A stretch of 35,108 bases of DNA from Burkholderiales bacterium (GCA_947450745.1 CANFYD010000002.1:1-35108), one strand, 5' to 3'. Positions 8,669-19,719 are shown, counted from the first letter of the stretch. Translations and numbers: made by a program. The notes: generated by a model not told the origin, from the sequence alone.

Positions 8669-9838
8669 TTATTTGATCCAAAGCCGTATCGAGTCCCAGG
8701 CGCGGCCGAAGATGCCGGCCACCGGCACGTCCTCCAGCACCACCAAGGGCAGCTCGGCGACGGCAACGCCGGCTGCGGTCGTGACCTTCAAACTGCCGAC
8801 TCGCTGGCCCTTGACCAGGGGCGCCACCAGGGGATCGGTGCGCTCGACCTTGGTTTGCAGCTTGGCACCCTCGCCGCGCGGTACCGCGATGAAGACGGCG
8901 TCGGCCGCGCCGAGCTTGGCTTGCGCCGAAGCGCCCTTCCAGACCGGCACCGTGCTGATCGCTTGATCCTTGTCGAACAGGCGCACGGCGTCATAAGCCG
9001 AATAGCCCCAGTTGAGCAACTTCTGGCTTTCGCTGGCACGTGCTTCCTTGGAGGCCGTGCCCATCACCACGCTCAGCAAGCGGCGCTTGCCATTCGGATA
9101 GTCGCGCAAGCTGCTGGCGATCAGGCAGTAACCGGCGGCCTCGGTGTAGCCGGTCTTCATGCCGTCCACGGTCGGGTCGCGGCGCAACAGCAGGTTGCGG
9201 TTGTCTTGGCGGATCTTGTTGAAAGTGAACTCGCGCTGCGAGTAGTAGCTGTAGTACTCGGGGAAGTCCCGAATCAGGTTGGACGCAATCACCGACAGAT
9301 CACGGGCACTGCTTTTATGACCCGGCTCGGTCATGCCGGTGACGTTCTTGAACGACGTGTTCTTCAACCCCCAGGCCTGCGCTTGGCGGTTCATCATCGC
9401 CACGAATTGCTCCAGCGAACCAGCCACACCCTCGGCCAAGGCCACCGACGCGTCGTTGCCGGACTGAATGATCATGCCGCGCAGCAACTCGTCCACCTTG
9501 GGTGTCATCAGGGTGTCGATGAACATCAGCGACGGGTCGCCCTTGCGCTCATCCCAGGCCCGTTTGGAGACCGGCAGCGTCTGCTCCAGCGTCAGGCGTT
9601 TGTCGCGCAGTGCACCAAACACCACATAAGCCGTCATCAACTTGGTCAGTGACGCCGGGTCGTTGGGCGTGTCGGCGTCCCGCTCGGTCAACACCTTGTT
9701 GGCTGTCATGTCGAGCAGCAGATAGTTGCGCGCCGCCAACTCCGGCCCTTGCGGCACCTGCGCTTGGGCAGCCAGTGGAGTCAAGGAGCCGGCGGCAGCC
9801 AGGGCTAGAGAAAGTGCCAGGGAAATCAATCGCTTCAT
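8669..9838 (-). CDS. dacC: Serine-type D-Ala-D-Ala carboxypeptidase (PBP5/6 family)
   Basis: SLTK (SxxK), SGND (SxN) and KTGYTEAAGYC (KTG) motifs; signal peptide MKRLISLALSLALAAAGSLTPLAAQAQ. Confidence 0.93.
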   Translation of the reverse strand: MKRLISLALSLALAAAGSLTPLAAQAQVPQGPELAARNYLLLDMTANKVLTERDADTPNDPASLTKLMTAYVVFGALRDKRLTLEQTLPVSKRAWDERKGDPSLMFIDTLMTPKVDELLRGMIIQSGNDASVALAEGVAGSLEQFVAMMNRQAQAWGLKNTSFKNVTGMTEPGHKSSARDLSVIASNLIRDFPEYYSYYSQREFTFNKIRQDNRNLLLRRDPTVDGMKTGYTEAAGYCLIASSLRDYPNGKRRLLSVVMGTASKEARASESQKLLNWGYSAYDAVRLFDKDQAISTVPVWKGASAQAKLGAADAVFIAVPRGEGAKLQTKVERTDPLVAPLVKGQRVGSLKVTTAAGVAVAELPLVVLEDVPVAGIFGRAWDSIRLWIK

Positions 9839-9911
9839 CGGGAGTCTCAAAAAATCGGGGTGGCGGAAAAGCGCCTCGGCAGATGCAGCGTCAAATTTGC
9901 CGAAACAGAGA

Positions 9912-10568
9912 TCAGTCTTGCCAATTGCCCAACACGATCTGCTTGAGCAAGGGCAACTGTCCGTGAAAAAAGTGTCCGGTGCCGGGCACGACGATGATCG
10001 GCAGCGACTGCGGGCGCGCCCAATCCAGCACGGACGACAAAGGCACGACATCGTCCTGCTCGCCGTGAATCACCAGCGTGTTGGCCGGCACTTGGGCGGT
10101 ATCGAAACGGCTCGTCGCCGGGCCGACCAGCACCAGGCGCCGGGCCTTCTGATCGGCGGGCAAGCGCTCGGCAGCTTGCGAGGCCACGTAGCCACCGAAG
10201 GAAAATCCGGCCAGCACCAACGGTTCAGCCGGCTCGCGCAGCGCCGACAGCACGGCCAGCGCGTCGTCGATCTCGCCCTGCCCGGCATCCCAGATGCCTT
10301 CCGATTGGCCGACGCCGCGAAAATTGAAACGCACCGCGCGGTAGCCCAACTGCACAAACGTACGGGCCAGCGTTTGCACGACCTTGTTGTCCAGCGTACC
10401 GCCATGGGTCGGCAGCGGGTGGCAGATCAGCGCCATGCCGCGCGGCATGGCCGTGGTGCTGGTGCCAGACAAATCAGCCAAATCAGCCACCGCAGCCGGC
10501 GTGTCGATTGCACACTCGATCAGCCCGGCAGGCCCGGCGATCAAACGTCGCTCAGTGTGTGAATTCAT
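9912..10568 (-). CDS. Alpha/beta hydrolase, YfhR/DUF-like serine hydrolase
   Basis: LICHPLPTHGGTLDNKVVQTLARTF, RFNFRGVGQSEG, GFSFGGYVA (GxSxG), GEQDDVVPL, GTGHFFHG. Confidence 0.92.
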   Translation of the reverse strand: MNSHTERRLIAGPAGLIECAIDTPAAVADLADLSGTSTTAMPRGMALICHPLPTHGGTLDNKVVQTLARTFVQLGYRAVRFNFRGVGQSEGIWDAGQGEIDDALAVLSALREPAEPLVLAGFSFGGYVASQAAERLPADQKARRLVLVGPATSRFDTAQVPANTLVIHGEQDDVVPLSSVLDWARPQSLPIIVVPGTGHFFHGQLPLLKQIVLGNWQD

Positions 10569-10572
10569 GCGC

Positions 10573-10899
10573 TCAGCGGCCGACGTTGTCCGGCAGCACC
10601 AGACGCTCGACCACTTCACCGCCAACCAGGTGCTTTTCGACGATTTCGTCGATGTCGCTTTGGTCCACATAGGTGTACCAAGTGGCGTCCGGGTAGACCA
10701 CGGCGACCGGCCCGCCGGCGCAACGGTCCAGGCATCCGGCCTTGTTGACCCGCACGCCGCCAACGCCGCCCAAGCCCAGCTCGCGCACGCGGGCCTTGCA
10801 ATGATCGAAGCCGGCCTGCGCGTCATGGCGCGAGCAACTGTCGTCGCCGCTCTCGCGGTGGTTGAGGCAAAAGAAGATGTGGCGCTGAAAATAGCTCAT
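10573..10899 (-). CDS. (2Fe-2S) ferredoxin, thioredoxin-like fold
   Basis: MSYFQRHIFFCLNHRESGDDSCSRHDAQ ... VRVNKAGCLDRCAGGPVAVVYPDATWYTYVD. Confidence 0.9.
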   Translation of the reverse strand: MSYFQRHIFFCLNHRESGDDSCSRHDAQAGFDHCKARVRELGLGGVGGVRVNKAGCLDRCAGGPVAVVYPDATWYTYVDQSDIDEIVEKHLVGGEVVERLVLPDNVGR

Positions 10900-10946
10900 G
10901 CCCCATTGTAGGCAGGCTCCTCACGACGCTTTGGGTTTACCCGCGA

Positions 10947-12062
10947 TCAGACCGCCCGGCGGCCGATCAAGGTCAGCAGCCAAGCGATGGCCGCGAACGG
11001 CCAAACCCAGCCTATCCATTGCGCCAAACCGTAGAGATTGATGAAGCGGCCCTGCTCCCAGGCCCGCAAGCTCTGCGCCAGATAGGGATCGGCCGGTGCC
11101 TGCGTGACCAGCGCGATCAAGGCGCTCAACACGATCAAGCCCAGCGCTGCACAGACGCGTCGAGGCAAGAGCAAGGCCAGCGTCGCCAACAGACTGCCGA
11201 CGCCCAAACCGGGCCATGTCGCCAGCGTCACCCAAGCCCAGGCATGTTGCGGGCCGAAGTTCAAAGCGGTCGACAAGGCGGTGGTCAGCACCCCCACGAC
11301 GCAAGCTCCGAGCACCAGATTGAGGCGGCGCCAACCCGGTCGCGCCACGGCCAACACCAGCAGGCACGGCGCCAGCAAGCCCAGCGCGATGGCAATCGCC
11401 TCCAAGCCCGGCGGCAGCGCAGTTGCCGCGCTGGCCGACTGATCGGCCGAAGCAAAGCTCCATTGCTCGGCCCAGGGCGTGCCCTCGAACAGATCGATCA
11501 GCACGCTTTGCAAACGCGGCAACCATTGCCCCAGCCCCAGCGGCATCGGCGTCGGGAAAAGCAAGCCCAGCGGCCACAGGGCAAGCAGCGCCAGCGCGCC
11601 AGCACTGTGGGCCTGAAACCAATACTCGCGCCAGTCGTGCCAGCGCCGCAGCCCGCCGAACAGGTTCAGCAGCAGCCCCAGCAGCACACCGAGCACCGCG
11701 CCTGCGCTGTTGAGCAACCAATCGGCCAGCGAAGGCACACGCCCAGGTAAAAAGTACTGCAAGGTCTCCAGCAGCAAAGACAGCAAGGGCCCGGGCAACA
11801 AGCCCAGCAGCAGTGCTCCTCTCAAACCAATGCCGCTGCGCAGCGCAGCGGCAAAGCCCAGCAAGCCCAGTGGCATATAGCCCAGCAAGTTGGCCTGCAT
11901 ATCGAACATGCCGAAGTACTTGGGCCAAGGCAGGCCAAGCAGGCCCGCCAGCGTCAGCCCAGGCGGCCAAGTCCAAGGCCAGAACGGGTACAGGCTGGCA
12001 TAAATGATCAGCGCCAGATAGGCCAGCAGCAGCCAAGTTGCGGAGCTCTGCCTGCGCATCAT
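10947..12062 (-). CDS. VanZ family integral membrane protein
   Basis: YLALIIYASLYPFWPW...FDMQANLLGYMPLGLLGF...ETLQYFLPGRVPSLADWLLNSAGAVLG is VanZ-like; multiple TM segments. Confidence 0.85.
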   Translation of the reverse strand: MMRRQSSATWLLLAYLALIIYASLYPFWPWTWPPGLTLAGLLGLPWPKYFGMFDMQANLLGYMPLGLLGFAAALRSGIGLRGALLLGLLPGPLLSLLLETLQYFLPGRVPSLADWLLNSAGAVLGVLLGLLLNLFGGLRRWHDWREYWFQAHSAGALALLALWPLGLLFPTPMPLGLGQWLPRLQSVLIDLFEGTPWAEQWSFASADQSASAATALPPGLEAIAIALGLLAPCLLVLAVARPGWRRLNLVLGACVVGVLTTALSTALNFGPQHAWAWVTLATWPGLGVGSLLATLALLLPRRVCAALGLIVLSALIALVTQAPADPYLAQSLRAWEQGRFINLYGLAQWIGWVWPFAAIAWLLTLIGRRAV

Positions 12063-12075
12063 GGCCTGGGCAAAA

Positions 12076-12504
12076 TCAGAAGGGCTTGACCACCACCAAG
12101 ATCACGATGGCGGCGAACATCAACACCGAGGCCTCGTTGAAGACCCGAAACCAGCGGTGGCTGCGGCGGTTCGCCATCACCTCGAACTTGCGCAGCAAGC
12201 TGCCGCAAGCATGGTGATAACCGCCCACCGCCAACACCAGCGCCAGCTTGGCATGCATCCAACCATTGCCAGGGCCGCGACCAATGCCGTAGTACAACCA
12301 CAGCAGCAAGCCCAGCGCGATAGCAGGAATCATCAGCAAGGAGCTGAAGCGGAAGAGCTTGTGCGCCATCAGCAACAGCCGTTCGCGCTCGGCATGGCTG
12401 TCGGCCGGCACCATCGCCAGGTTGACGAACAAGCGAGGCAGATAGAAAAGGCCAGCAAACCAGCTGGCGACGAAAATGATGTGAAGGGCTTTGATCCAGA
12501 GCAT
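12076..12504 (-). CDS. hemJ: CopD/HemJ-like membrane protein (candidate protoporphyrinogen oxidase HemJ)
   Basis: MLWIKALHIIFVASWFAGLFYLPRLFV...GNGWMHAKLALVLAVGGYHH...; His and HxKL positions expected of HemJ; adjacent to hemB. Confidence 0.72.
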   Translation of the reverse strand: MLWIKALHIIFVASWFAGLFYLPRLFVNLAMVPADSHAERERLLLMAHKLFRFSSLLMIPAIALGLLLWLYYGIGRGPGNGWMHAKLALVLAVGGYHHACGSLLRKFEVMANRRSHRWFRVFNEASVLMFAAIVILVVVKPF

Positions 12505-12606
12505 TGAGGGATTATGCGGTGCCCGGTTGACAGTCGCTTTTGCGCCTGCGCGTAGGGATTTTCAAGCCTCGCCCCAGCGTGACCCGGCGCGCACTTCTGC
12601 CGCAGC

Positions 12607-12637
12607 CAAAAAAAAGCCCCGACTAAAGAGTCGGGGC
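12607..12637 (-). terminator. Rho-independent terminator, minus strand
   Basis: On the minus strand GCCCCGACT-CTTT-AGTCGGGGC followed by TTTTTTTT. Confidence 0.88.
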
Positions 12638-12721
12638 GAGAAAGCCTTTTCGCTGTCATCACTAAAGGCTCCTGCTCAGGGAGGAAAAGCAGGGAACGAC
12701 CACCTTGCGGCTATCATCCGA
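12607..12721 (-). ncRNA. Candidate small RNA or leader/attenuator upstream of hemJ
   Basis: Minus strand: extended -10-like TGTTAAAAT at 12735-12727; CCTGC-TTTTCCTCCCTGA-GCAGG hairpin; AGCCTTT...AAAGGCT hairpin; then the terminator. Confidence 0.5.
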
Positions 12722-12823
12722 CATAGATTTTAACACCGCCCATTTGAGGCTTGCACTAGGGGATTTGCGTAGAGCGTGCTGCCTTGCACGTTTGGTCGAT
12801 GTTCCGCTGCACAGCCTCGGTGA

Positions 12824-13959
<1,136 letters not shown>

Positions 13960-13960
<1 letters not shown>

Positions 13961-14170
13961 GAGGGTGAGAACTTTTTACTGCGCGGCCGCCATGCGTCGT
14001 TGGCTGGGTACTCGGAATCCTCACGTACCTGAAGTACGCTGCGGTTCCTGCGCCCCATCCGCCAGGGCCAGAGGCCCTGGCCTTCGGTAGGCACAAGCAG
14101 TCCTCAGGACTGCTTGTGTCCGGCCTCAGCCTGGCCTGACAGCCGCTCGCTACAAAAGTTCTCACCCTCT
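13960..14170. repeat. Terminally inverted, multi-hairpin element (candidate MITE/dispersed repeat)
   Basis: Perfect 17-bp terminal inverted repeats AGAGGGTGAGAACTTTT (13960-13976) / AAAAGTTCTCACCCTCT (14154-14170); internal stems at 14061-14081 and 14092-14118. Confidence 0.75.
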
Positions 14171-14181
14171 GAGCTCCCACA

Positions 14182-15294
14182 ATGCGCGTCTTCCACATCG
14201 ACGGCGATCAGTTCACTGAACTGCCCGCTCTGCCGCCGGCGCTGCCCAGCCAGGGCTTTTTATGGCTGGGCTTCAGCCGGGTCGACTTCGAACTGCAGCT
14301 GCCCGCGCTGCAACAGCGACTGCAAGGCTGGGACTGTGGCCAACTGTTCGATCTGCACGCGTCCGACCTGCTCAACAAGCAGCTGCCCTCGCATTTCGAC
14401 TACACCTCGTGGTACGACATGCTGGTGTTTCGGCGGCTGGCCGCCAGCGCCCAAGTCAACGATGCCGGCGACGAAGGGCAGTTCGCCGACGACGAAGCCG
14501 CCCATGCACGCGACACCCAGCGCGCCCTGCAGGCCATCGACACCAACCCGGTGGGCTTTGTCGTCTTTGACCGGGTGCTGCTGAGCGTGCACCCGAGCGA
14601 TTGCTTGGTGCGCGAATACTTTGCCAACAAGCTCGGCAAATTGACCGAAGGCCGCGACCTGCGCGGCAGTGCGAGGCTGCCGCTCAGCTCCGCCGAGCTG
14701 ATGCTGCGCATGGTCAACCACATGGTGGACAGCTACCTCGAACTGCGTCGCCTGCTGACGCGGCAGCTGACAGGCCTGCAGCGCGCGCTGATGGATAGCC
14801 ACAACCCGTTCAACGACTGGAGCCTGCTGCTGGCTTCGCGCGACGCGCTGCATCTGCTGGAAGACACCTGCGAAGACCAGCGCAGCGCCGTGCAGGAGTG
14901 GATCGATGCGCTGGACGACTGGCCGCAGAGCGAAAACCCGCAAGCGCAGCGCGAACGCGAGTTGCTGCGGGTTCGCTCGCGCGACGTGCTGGAACATATC
15001 GAGCGGGTCCTGACCCATGTGCGGCGGCTCGAATCCTCCAGTGATTCGGCGGTACAAATGCATTTTTCAGCCCTTGGCCACCGCACCAACAGCATCATGC
15101 GCACGCTCACCGTGCTGACCGCCATCTTCCTGCCGCTGAACCTGATCACCGGCATCTTCGGCATGAACTTCGACGGCCTGCCGTTGATCCACAAGGCCAC
15201 CGGGGCCTGGATTGCCCTCGGGCTGATGCTCGGCATCGCGCTGGTCATGGGTGTGTTCTTCTGGCGCAAGCGTTATTTGGGCACGCAGCGCTGA
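14182..15294 (+). CDS. corA: CorA-like magnesium/cobalt transporter
   Basis: C-terminal TMs with LPLNLITGIFGMNFDGLPL (GMN motif). Confidence 0.93.
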   Translation: MRVFHIDGDQFTELPALPPALPSQGFLWLGFSRVDFELQLPALQQRLQGWDCGQLFDLHASDLLNKQLPSHFDYTSWYDMLVFRRLAASAQVNDAGDEGQFADDEAAHARDTQRALQAIDTNPVGFVVFDRVLLSVHPSDCLVREYFANKLGKLTEGRDLRGSARLPLSSAELMLRMVNHMVDSYLELRRLLTRQLTGLQRALMDSHNPFNDWSLLLASRDALHLLEDTCEDQRSAVQEWIDALDDWPQSENPQAQRERELLRVRSRDVLEHIERVLTHVRRLESSSDSAVQMHFSALGHRTNSIMRTLTVLTAIFLPLNLITGIFGMNFDGLPLIHKATGAWIALGLMLGIALVMGVFFWRKRYLGTQR

Positions 15295-15320
15295 AGCGTC
15301 TGGAGGACCCGGCGGCCAAG

Positions 15321-15336
15321 CGTGATCTGCATCACG
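15321..15336 (+). promoter_or_regulatory. Crp/Fnr-family-like palindrome CGTGATCTGCATCACG
   Basis: Symmetric CGTGA-N6-TCACG, close to TGTGA-N6-TCACA, 129 nt upstream of the PEP-CTERM start codon. Confidence 0.4.
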
Positions 15337-15464
15337 ACTGCCCGTTTTGAGTGCTCTTTACCCCCCGCGTCCACGGGGGCGCAGCACAGCGACAGGCTTT
15401 GAACGGCTACTTAAGATTCGTTCATCGACAAAACATCGCTTGTTGCAAGCACACCGGACCTCAC

Positions 15465-16277
15465 ATGAACAACACCAAATTCTTCATCGCCGCCCTGATC
15501 AGCGCCGCCTTCATCCCCACGATGGCCAGCGCCGCGTCTTACGACTTTGCCGACCTGAAGTGGAGTGGCAGCCCGGCCAAATCCAGCGGCTTCCTGCCTT
15601 CGGAGGTTTTGCAGAAGGCCAGCACCGCCAGCACAACGAGCGGCTTGGGTTACTGGAATTGCACTGGCGGTGATGTGTGCAGCTCGAACATGGACAAAGC
15701 CAACACCGCGCTCGGCGGGGACTTGAAGTTCACCTCCAGCGGCCTGACAGTCACCGCCACCGCCCTCTTCAACGGCGCTACCGCCACCGTCGTGCAGGAC
15801 CACGACAACGGCTACAACGCCAGCAAATCAATCGGTGCCGGCTTGGGTGTCTATCACTTGAAAGGCAATAACAGCGACGACAACATCACCGCCAAAGAAA
15901 CCCTGGTGATGTCGTTTGCGAATGCGGTCGCCCTGCAAGGCTTCTCTTTGCGCTCCGAAGGCCACAACACCACCTGGAACAGCAATTCGACCTTCAGCTT
16001 GGCCGTGACCGGTGCCGACAACAAGGTCACCACCTTCAGCAGCCTAGCGCTGAAAGCGACGTACAGCCTGACCGATCTGACCACGCTGAACCACAACCAG
16101 CCTTTGCTTGGCAGCAAGTTCGCCTTCAGCTATGGCGGCACCAAGGCGGATCAGTTCTATTTGTCCGGCATGACGGCATCCGCGATCGCGGCCGTGCCGG
16201 AACCCGCCACTTATGCGCTGCTGATGGCAGGTTTGGGTGCCATCGGCTTTGTAGCCCGCCGCCGCAAGGCGGCCTGA
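15465..16277 (+). CDS. PEP-CTERM sorting domain protein
   Basis: Signal peptide MNNTKFFIAALISAAFIPTMASAA; C-terminal VPEPATYALLMAGLGAIGFVARRRKAA. Confidence 0.95.
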   Translation: MNNTKFFIAALISAAFIPTMASAASYDFADLKWSGSPAKSSGFLPSEVLQKASTASTTSGLGYWNCTGGDVCSSNMDKANTALGGDLKFTSSGLTVTATALFNGATATVVQDHDNGYNASKSIGAGLGVYHLKGNNSDDNITAKETLVMSFANAVALQGFSLRSEGHNTTWNSNSTFSLAVTGADNKVTTFSSLALKATYSLTDLTTLNHNQPLLGSKFAFSYGGTKADQFYLSGMTASAIAAVPEPATYALLMAGLGAIGFVARRRKAA

Positions 16278-16318
16278 ATCAGCTGAGGCAAGCTGACAGC
16301 AGCTGAAAGCTGAGTTCA

Positions 16319-16343
16319 AACAGGCCCCGTTGTGGGGCCTGTT
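16319..16343 (+). terminator. Terminator-like hairpin after PEP-CTERM gene
   Basis: AACAGGCCCC-GTTGT-GGGGCCTGTT, 10-bp stem. Confidence 0.75.
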
Positions 16344-16352
16344 GCGCTTTGT

Positions 16353-16795
16353 TCATGGCTCGCCGTAGGGGTCGGCAAACCCCAAGCCCAACATGATCTC
16401 GGTCTCGCGCGCTTCCATGCACAGCGCCTCGTCCTCTTCTTCATGGTCGTAACCCTGCGCGTGCAGCGTGCCGTGCACCAGCATGTGGGCGTAATAGGCG
16501 GCGATGTCGGTCTGTGCCGCCAAGGCCTCGCGCTCGACCACTTCGGCGCAAATCACCAAGTCGGCCACCACCACCGGCTCATGGCTGTAGTCGAAGGTGA
16601 GCACATTGGTCGCGTAGTCCTTGCTGCGGAACTCCAGGTTCAAGCGCTGGCCTTCCTCAGGCGAGACGATGCGCACGGTGATCTCGCCCGGCAACTCCAG
16701 CCCGGCCCGCACCCAGCGCAGCACCTTGTGCCGAGGCAGCAGCGCGCGGTGACGCGGGTCGGCAAACTGCAACGACAAACTCAGTTCTGGAAGTT

Positions 16796-16799
<4 letters not shown>
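16353..16799 (-). CDS. ybeY: Endoribonuclease YbeY
   Basis: HMLVHGTLHAQGYDHEEEDEALCMEARE (HxxxHxxxxxH). Confidence 0.96.
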
Positions 16800-17818
<1,019 letters not shown>

Positions 17819-17935
17819 AGGGCACTTTCTATTGGATGGGCCGGCAAAGCCAAGCTGTTGATCGAGCGAAGAAGGCTATTGTGGCCGGGCATACACCAGC
17901 AGTTGCGACCTGCAGCGTCCGGCACAATCGCGCCC

Positions 17936-19429
17936 ATGCACAGATTGTTTCAAACAAAAAGCAAAATCGCCGCCGGCATGGCGACAATCGCTTTTATGTC
18001 GTCGTTGCCCTTCGCTGCGACGACAGCGGCAGCAACACCGCAGATGTTGCCCGCTCCGCACGGGGCGGCCAGCATCGCGCAGGCCTCGGCCGAGTGGACG
18101 CTGCTGGCGCAGCAATTCGCGCCGGCTTGGCTGGCCGCCATGCTGCTGATGATGTCCATCACGATCGCGCTGCTGGCCTGCTTGCACGCACGTGAGCGGC
18201 ACGCGCTCTACCTCAGCGGCATGATGCTCGGCTGGGTCGCTTGGACGCTGCTGCGCGCCGACGCCGATGTGCCCGCCACCGCGCTGGAAGCCGGCCTGCG
18301 GCTGTCGAGCCTGGCCGTGCTGGTGCTGTGCGGCGTGCAGTTTTTGCAGCATCAGATGATTTGGTCGCAACGCTGGGTCGCCCCGGCGCTGCTGCTGCAA
18401 GTGCTGCTGGTGCCGCTGAGCTTGCTGCTGCTGCCGCCTCCACAAGCCCAGCAGCTCAGCCCGGTCTGGTCCGGCCTGATGACACTCGAAATGCTGCTCG
18501 CGATGGCTTGGTATTTGCGTCTGCGCTGGCAAGCAGGCCAGGCCAATGAGCAGCCAGACCCGGCCAAGGATCACGACTTCATGCTGATGAGCTGCATGCT
18601 GGGGCTGGCAGCGACCGCGCTGCTGGGTGACTTGCTGCTGGAATATTTCAACCCTCTCAGCTTGAACGCCTACTCGCCCTGGCTGGCCCTGATGCCGCCG
18701 CTGCTGATGCTGGCCCTGGGCTTGAACGTGACGGTGGACTTTGCCCGCGCCCGCAAGGACGCCGAGAGCCGCCATGTGCAGTTCGAGCAGCAAATGCATG
18801 ACAAGGTGGCGGACATCGAGCGCAACTTCGGCCTTATGGTCGAGCAGAAGCTGGAACAGGTGACCGAGCGGGAGCGCAAGCGCATCGCCGCCGATCTGCA
18901 TGATGACCTGGGTGCCAAACTGCTGACCATCGTCCACACCAGCGAATCGGATCGCATCTCGACGCTGGCCCGCGAAGCGCTGGAGGAAATGCGTTTGTCG
19001 GTGCGCGGTCTGACTGGCAAGCCGGTGCAGTTGCTCGACGCGCTGGGCGACTGGCGGGCCGAGGTGGTGTCAAGGCTAGGCCAAGCCAATATCCTGGCCG
19101 AGTGGAAGTCGCCGCCCGAAGACATCATCCACACCCTGCCGGCGCGGGCCTACGTGCAAACCACGCGAATCTTCCGCGAGGCGGTCAGCAACATCATCAA
19201 GCACAGCGGCGGCACCCACTGCACCGTCAGCTGCAATGTGCAGGACGGCGATTTCATGGTGGTGATCCAGGACAACGGCCAGGGCATACCGGCCGAACTG
19301 GATGGCCGACTCGACCGCGGCCACGGCATGGCCAGCATGAAGTCGCGCGCCAAGCAAATGCAGGGGCAGTGCTTGGTGGAGTCCGGTGCAGGCTGGGGCA
19401 CGGTGATTCGCCTGACCATCCCACTTTGA
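17936..19429 (+). CDS. Membrane sensor histidine kinase, NarX/HisKA_3 type
   Basis: N-terminal multi-TM region; RERKRIAADLHDDLGAKLLTIVH (HisKA_3), FREAVSNIIKHSGG (N box), DNGQGIP. Confidence 0.92.
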   Translation: MHRLFQTKSKIAAGMATIAFMSSLPFAATTAAATPQMLPAPHGAASIAQASAEWTLLAQQFAPAWLAAMLLMMSITIALLACLHARERHALYLSGMMLGWVAWTLLRADADVPATALEAGLRLSSLAVLVLCGVQFLQHQMIWSQRWVAPALLLQVLLVPLSLLLLPPPQAQQLSPVWSGLMTLEMLLAMAWYLRLRWQAGQANEQPDPAKDHDFMLMSCMLGLAATALLGDLLLEYFNPLSLNAYSPWLALMPPLLMLALGLNVTVDFARARKDAESRHVQFEQQMHDKVADIERNFGLMVEQKLEQVTERERKRIAADLHDDLGAKLLTIVHTSESDRISTLAREALEEMRLSVRGLTGKPVQLLDALGDWRAEVVSRLGQANILAEWKSPPEDIIHTLPARAYVQTTRIFREAVSNIIKHSGGTHCTVSCNVQDGDFMVVIQDNGQGIPAELDGRLDRGHGMASMKSRAKQMQGQCLVESGAGWGTVIRLTIPL

Positions 19430-19719
19430 CCGCACGGGTTGCGCAAAGCCGCCGCAGCGTCAATTTGCGTCGTTTTGCGCCAATCAGCTTCAAACCCAGA
19501 TTTATTCGCCCGGCCTGCGTAAAAACGCACACCCACCGGTTCAGTCGCCACAGCCTTGTGCCGATAGAGACTTGCCGACTGCGCGAATGGATGGACGCCG
19601 GGCCCGGCTAAAGTCTGCCTCGCTCGCTTCATCCAGCCCAATCCAGCCCCAGCCCCAGACCCAGCGCTGCAGCATCGATGCAGCCGCAGGCCATGACCCA
19701 GACCACGACCGAGAAATCC

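Noticed and set aside
10921-12036. 371-aa minus-strand ORF overlapping VanZ in another frame
   Set aside because: Alanine/Gly/Arg-rich out-of-frame reading of the VanZ gene; the 10947..12062 frame has a coherent TM topology and VanZ-like motifs.
14061-14118. Possible short CRISPR-like or attC-like unit
   Set aside because: The palindromes are different sequences without regular repeat-spacer structure, and no cas or integrase gene is present.
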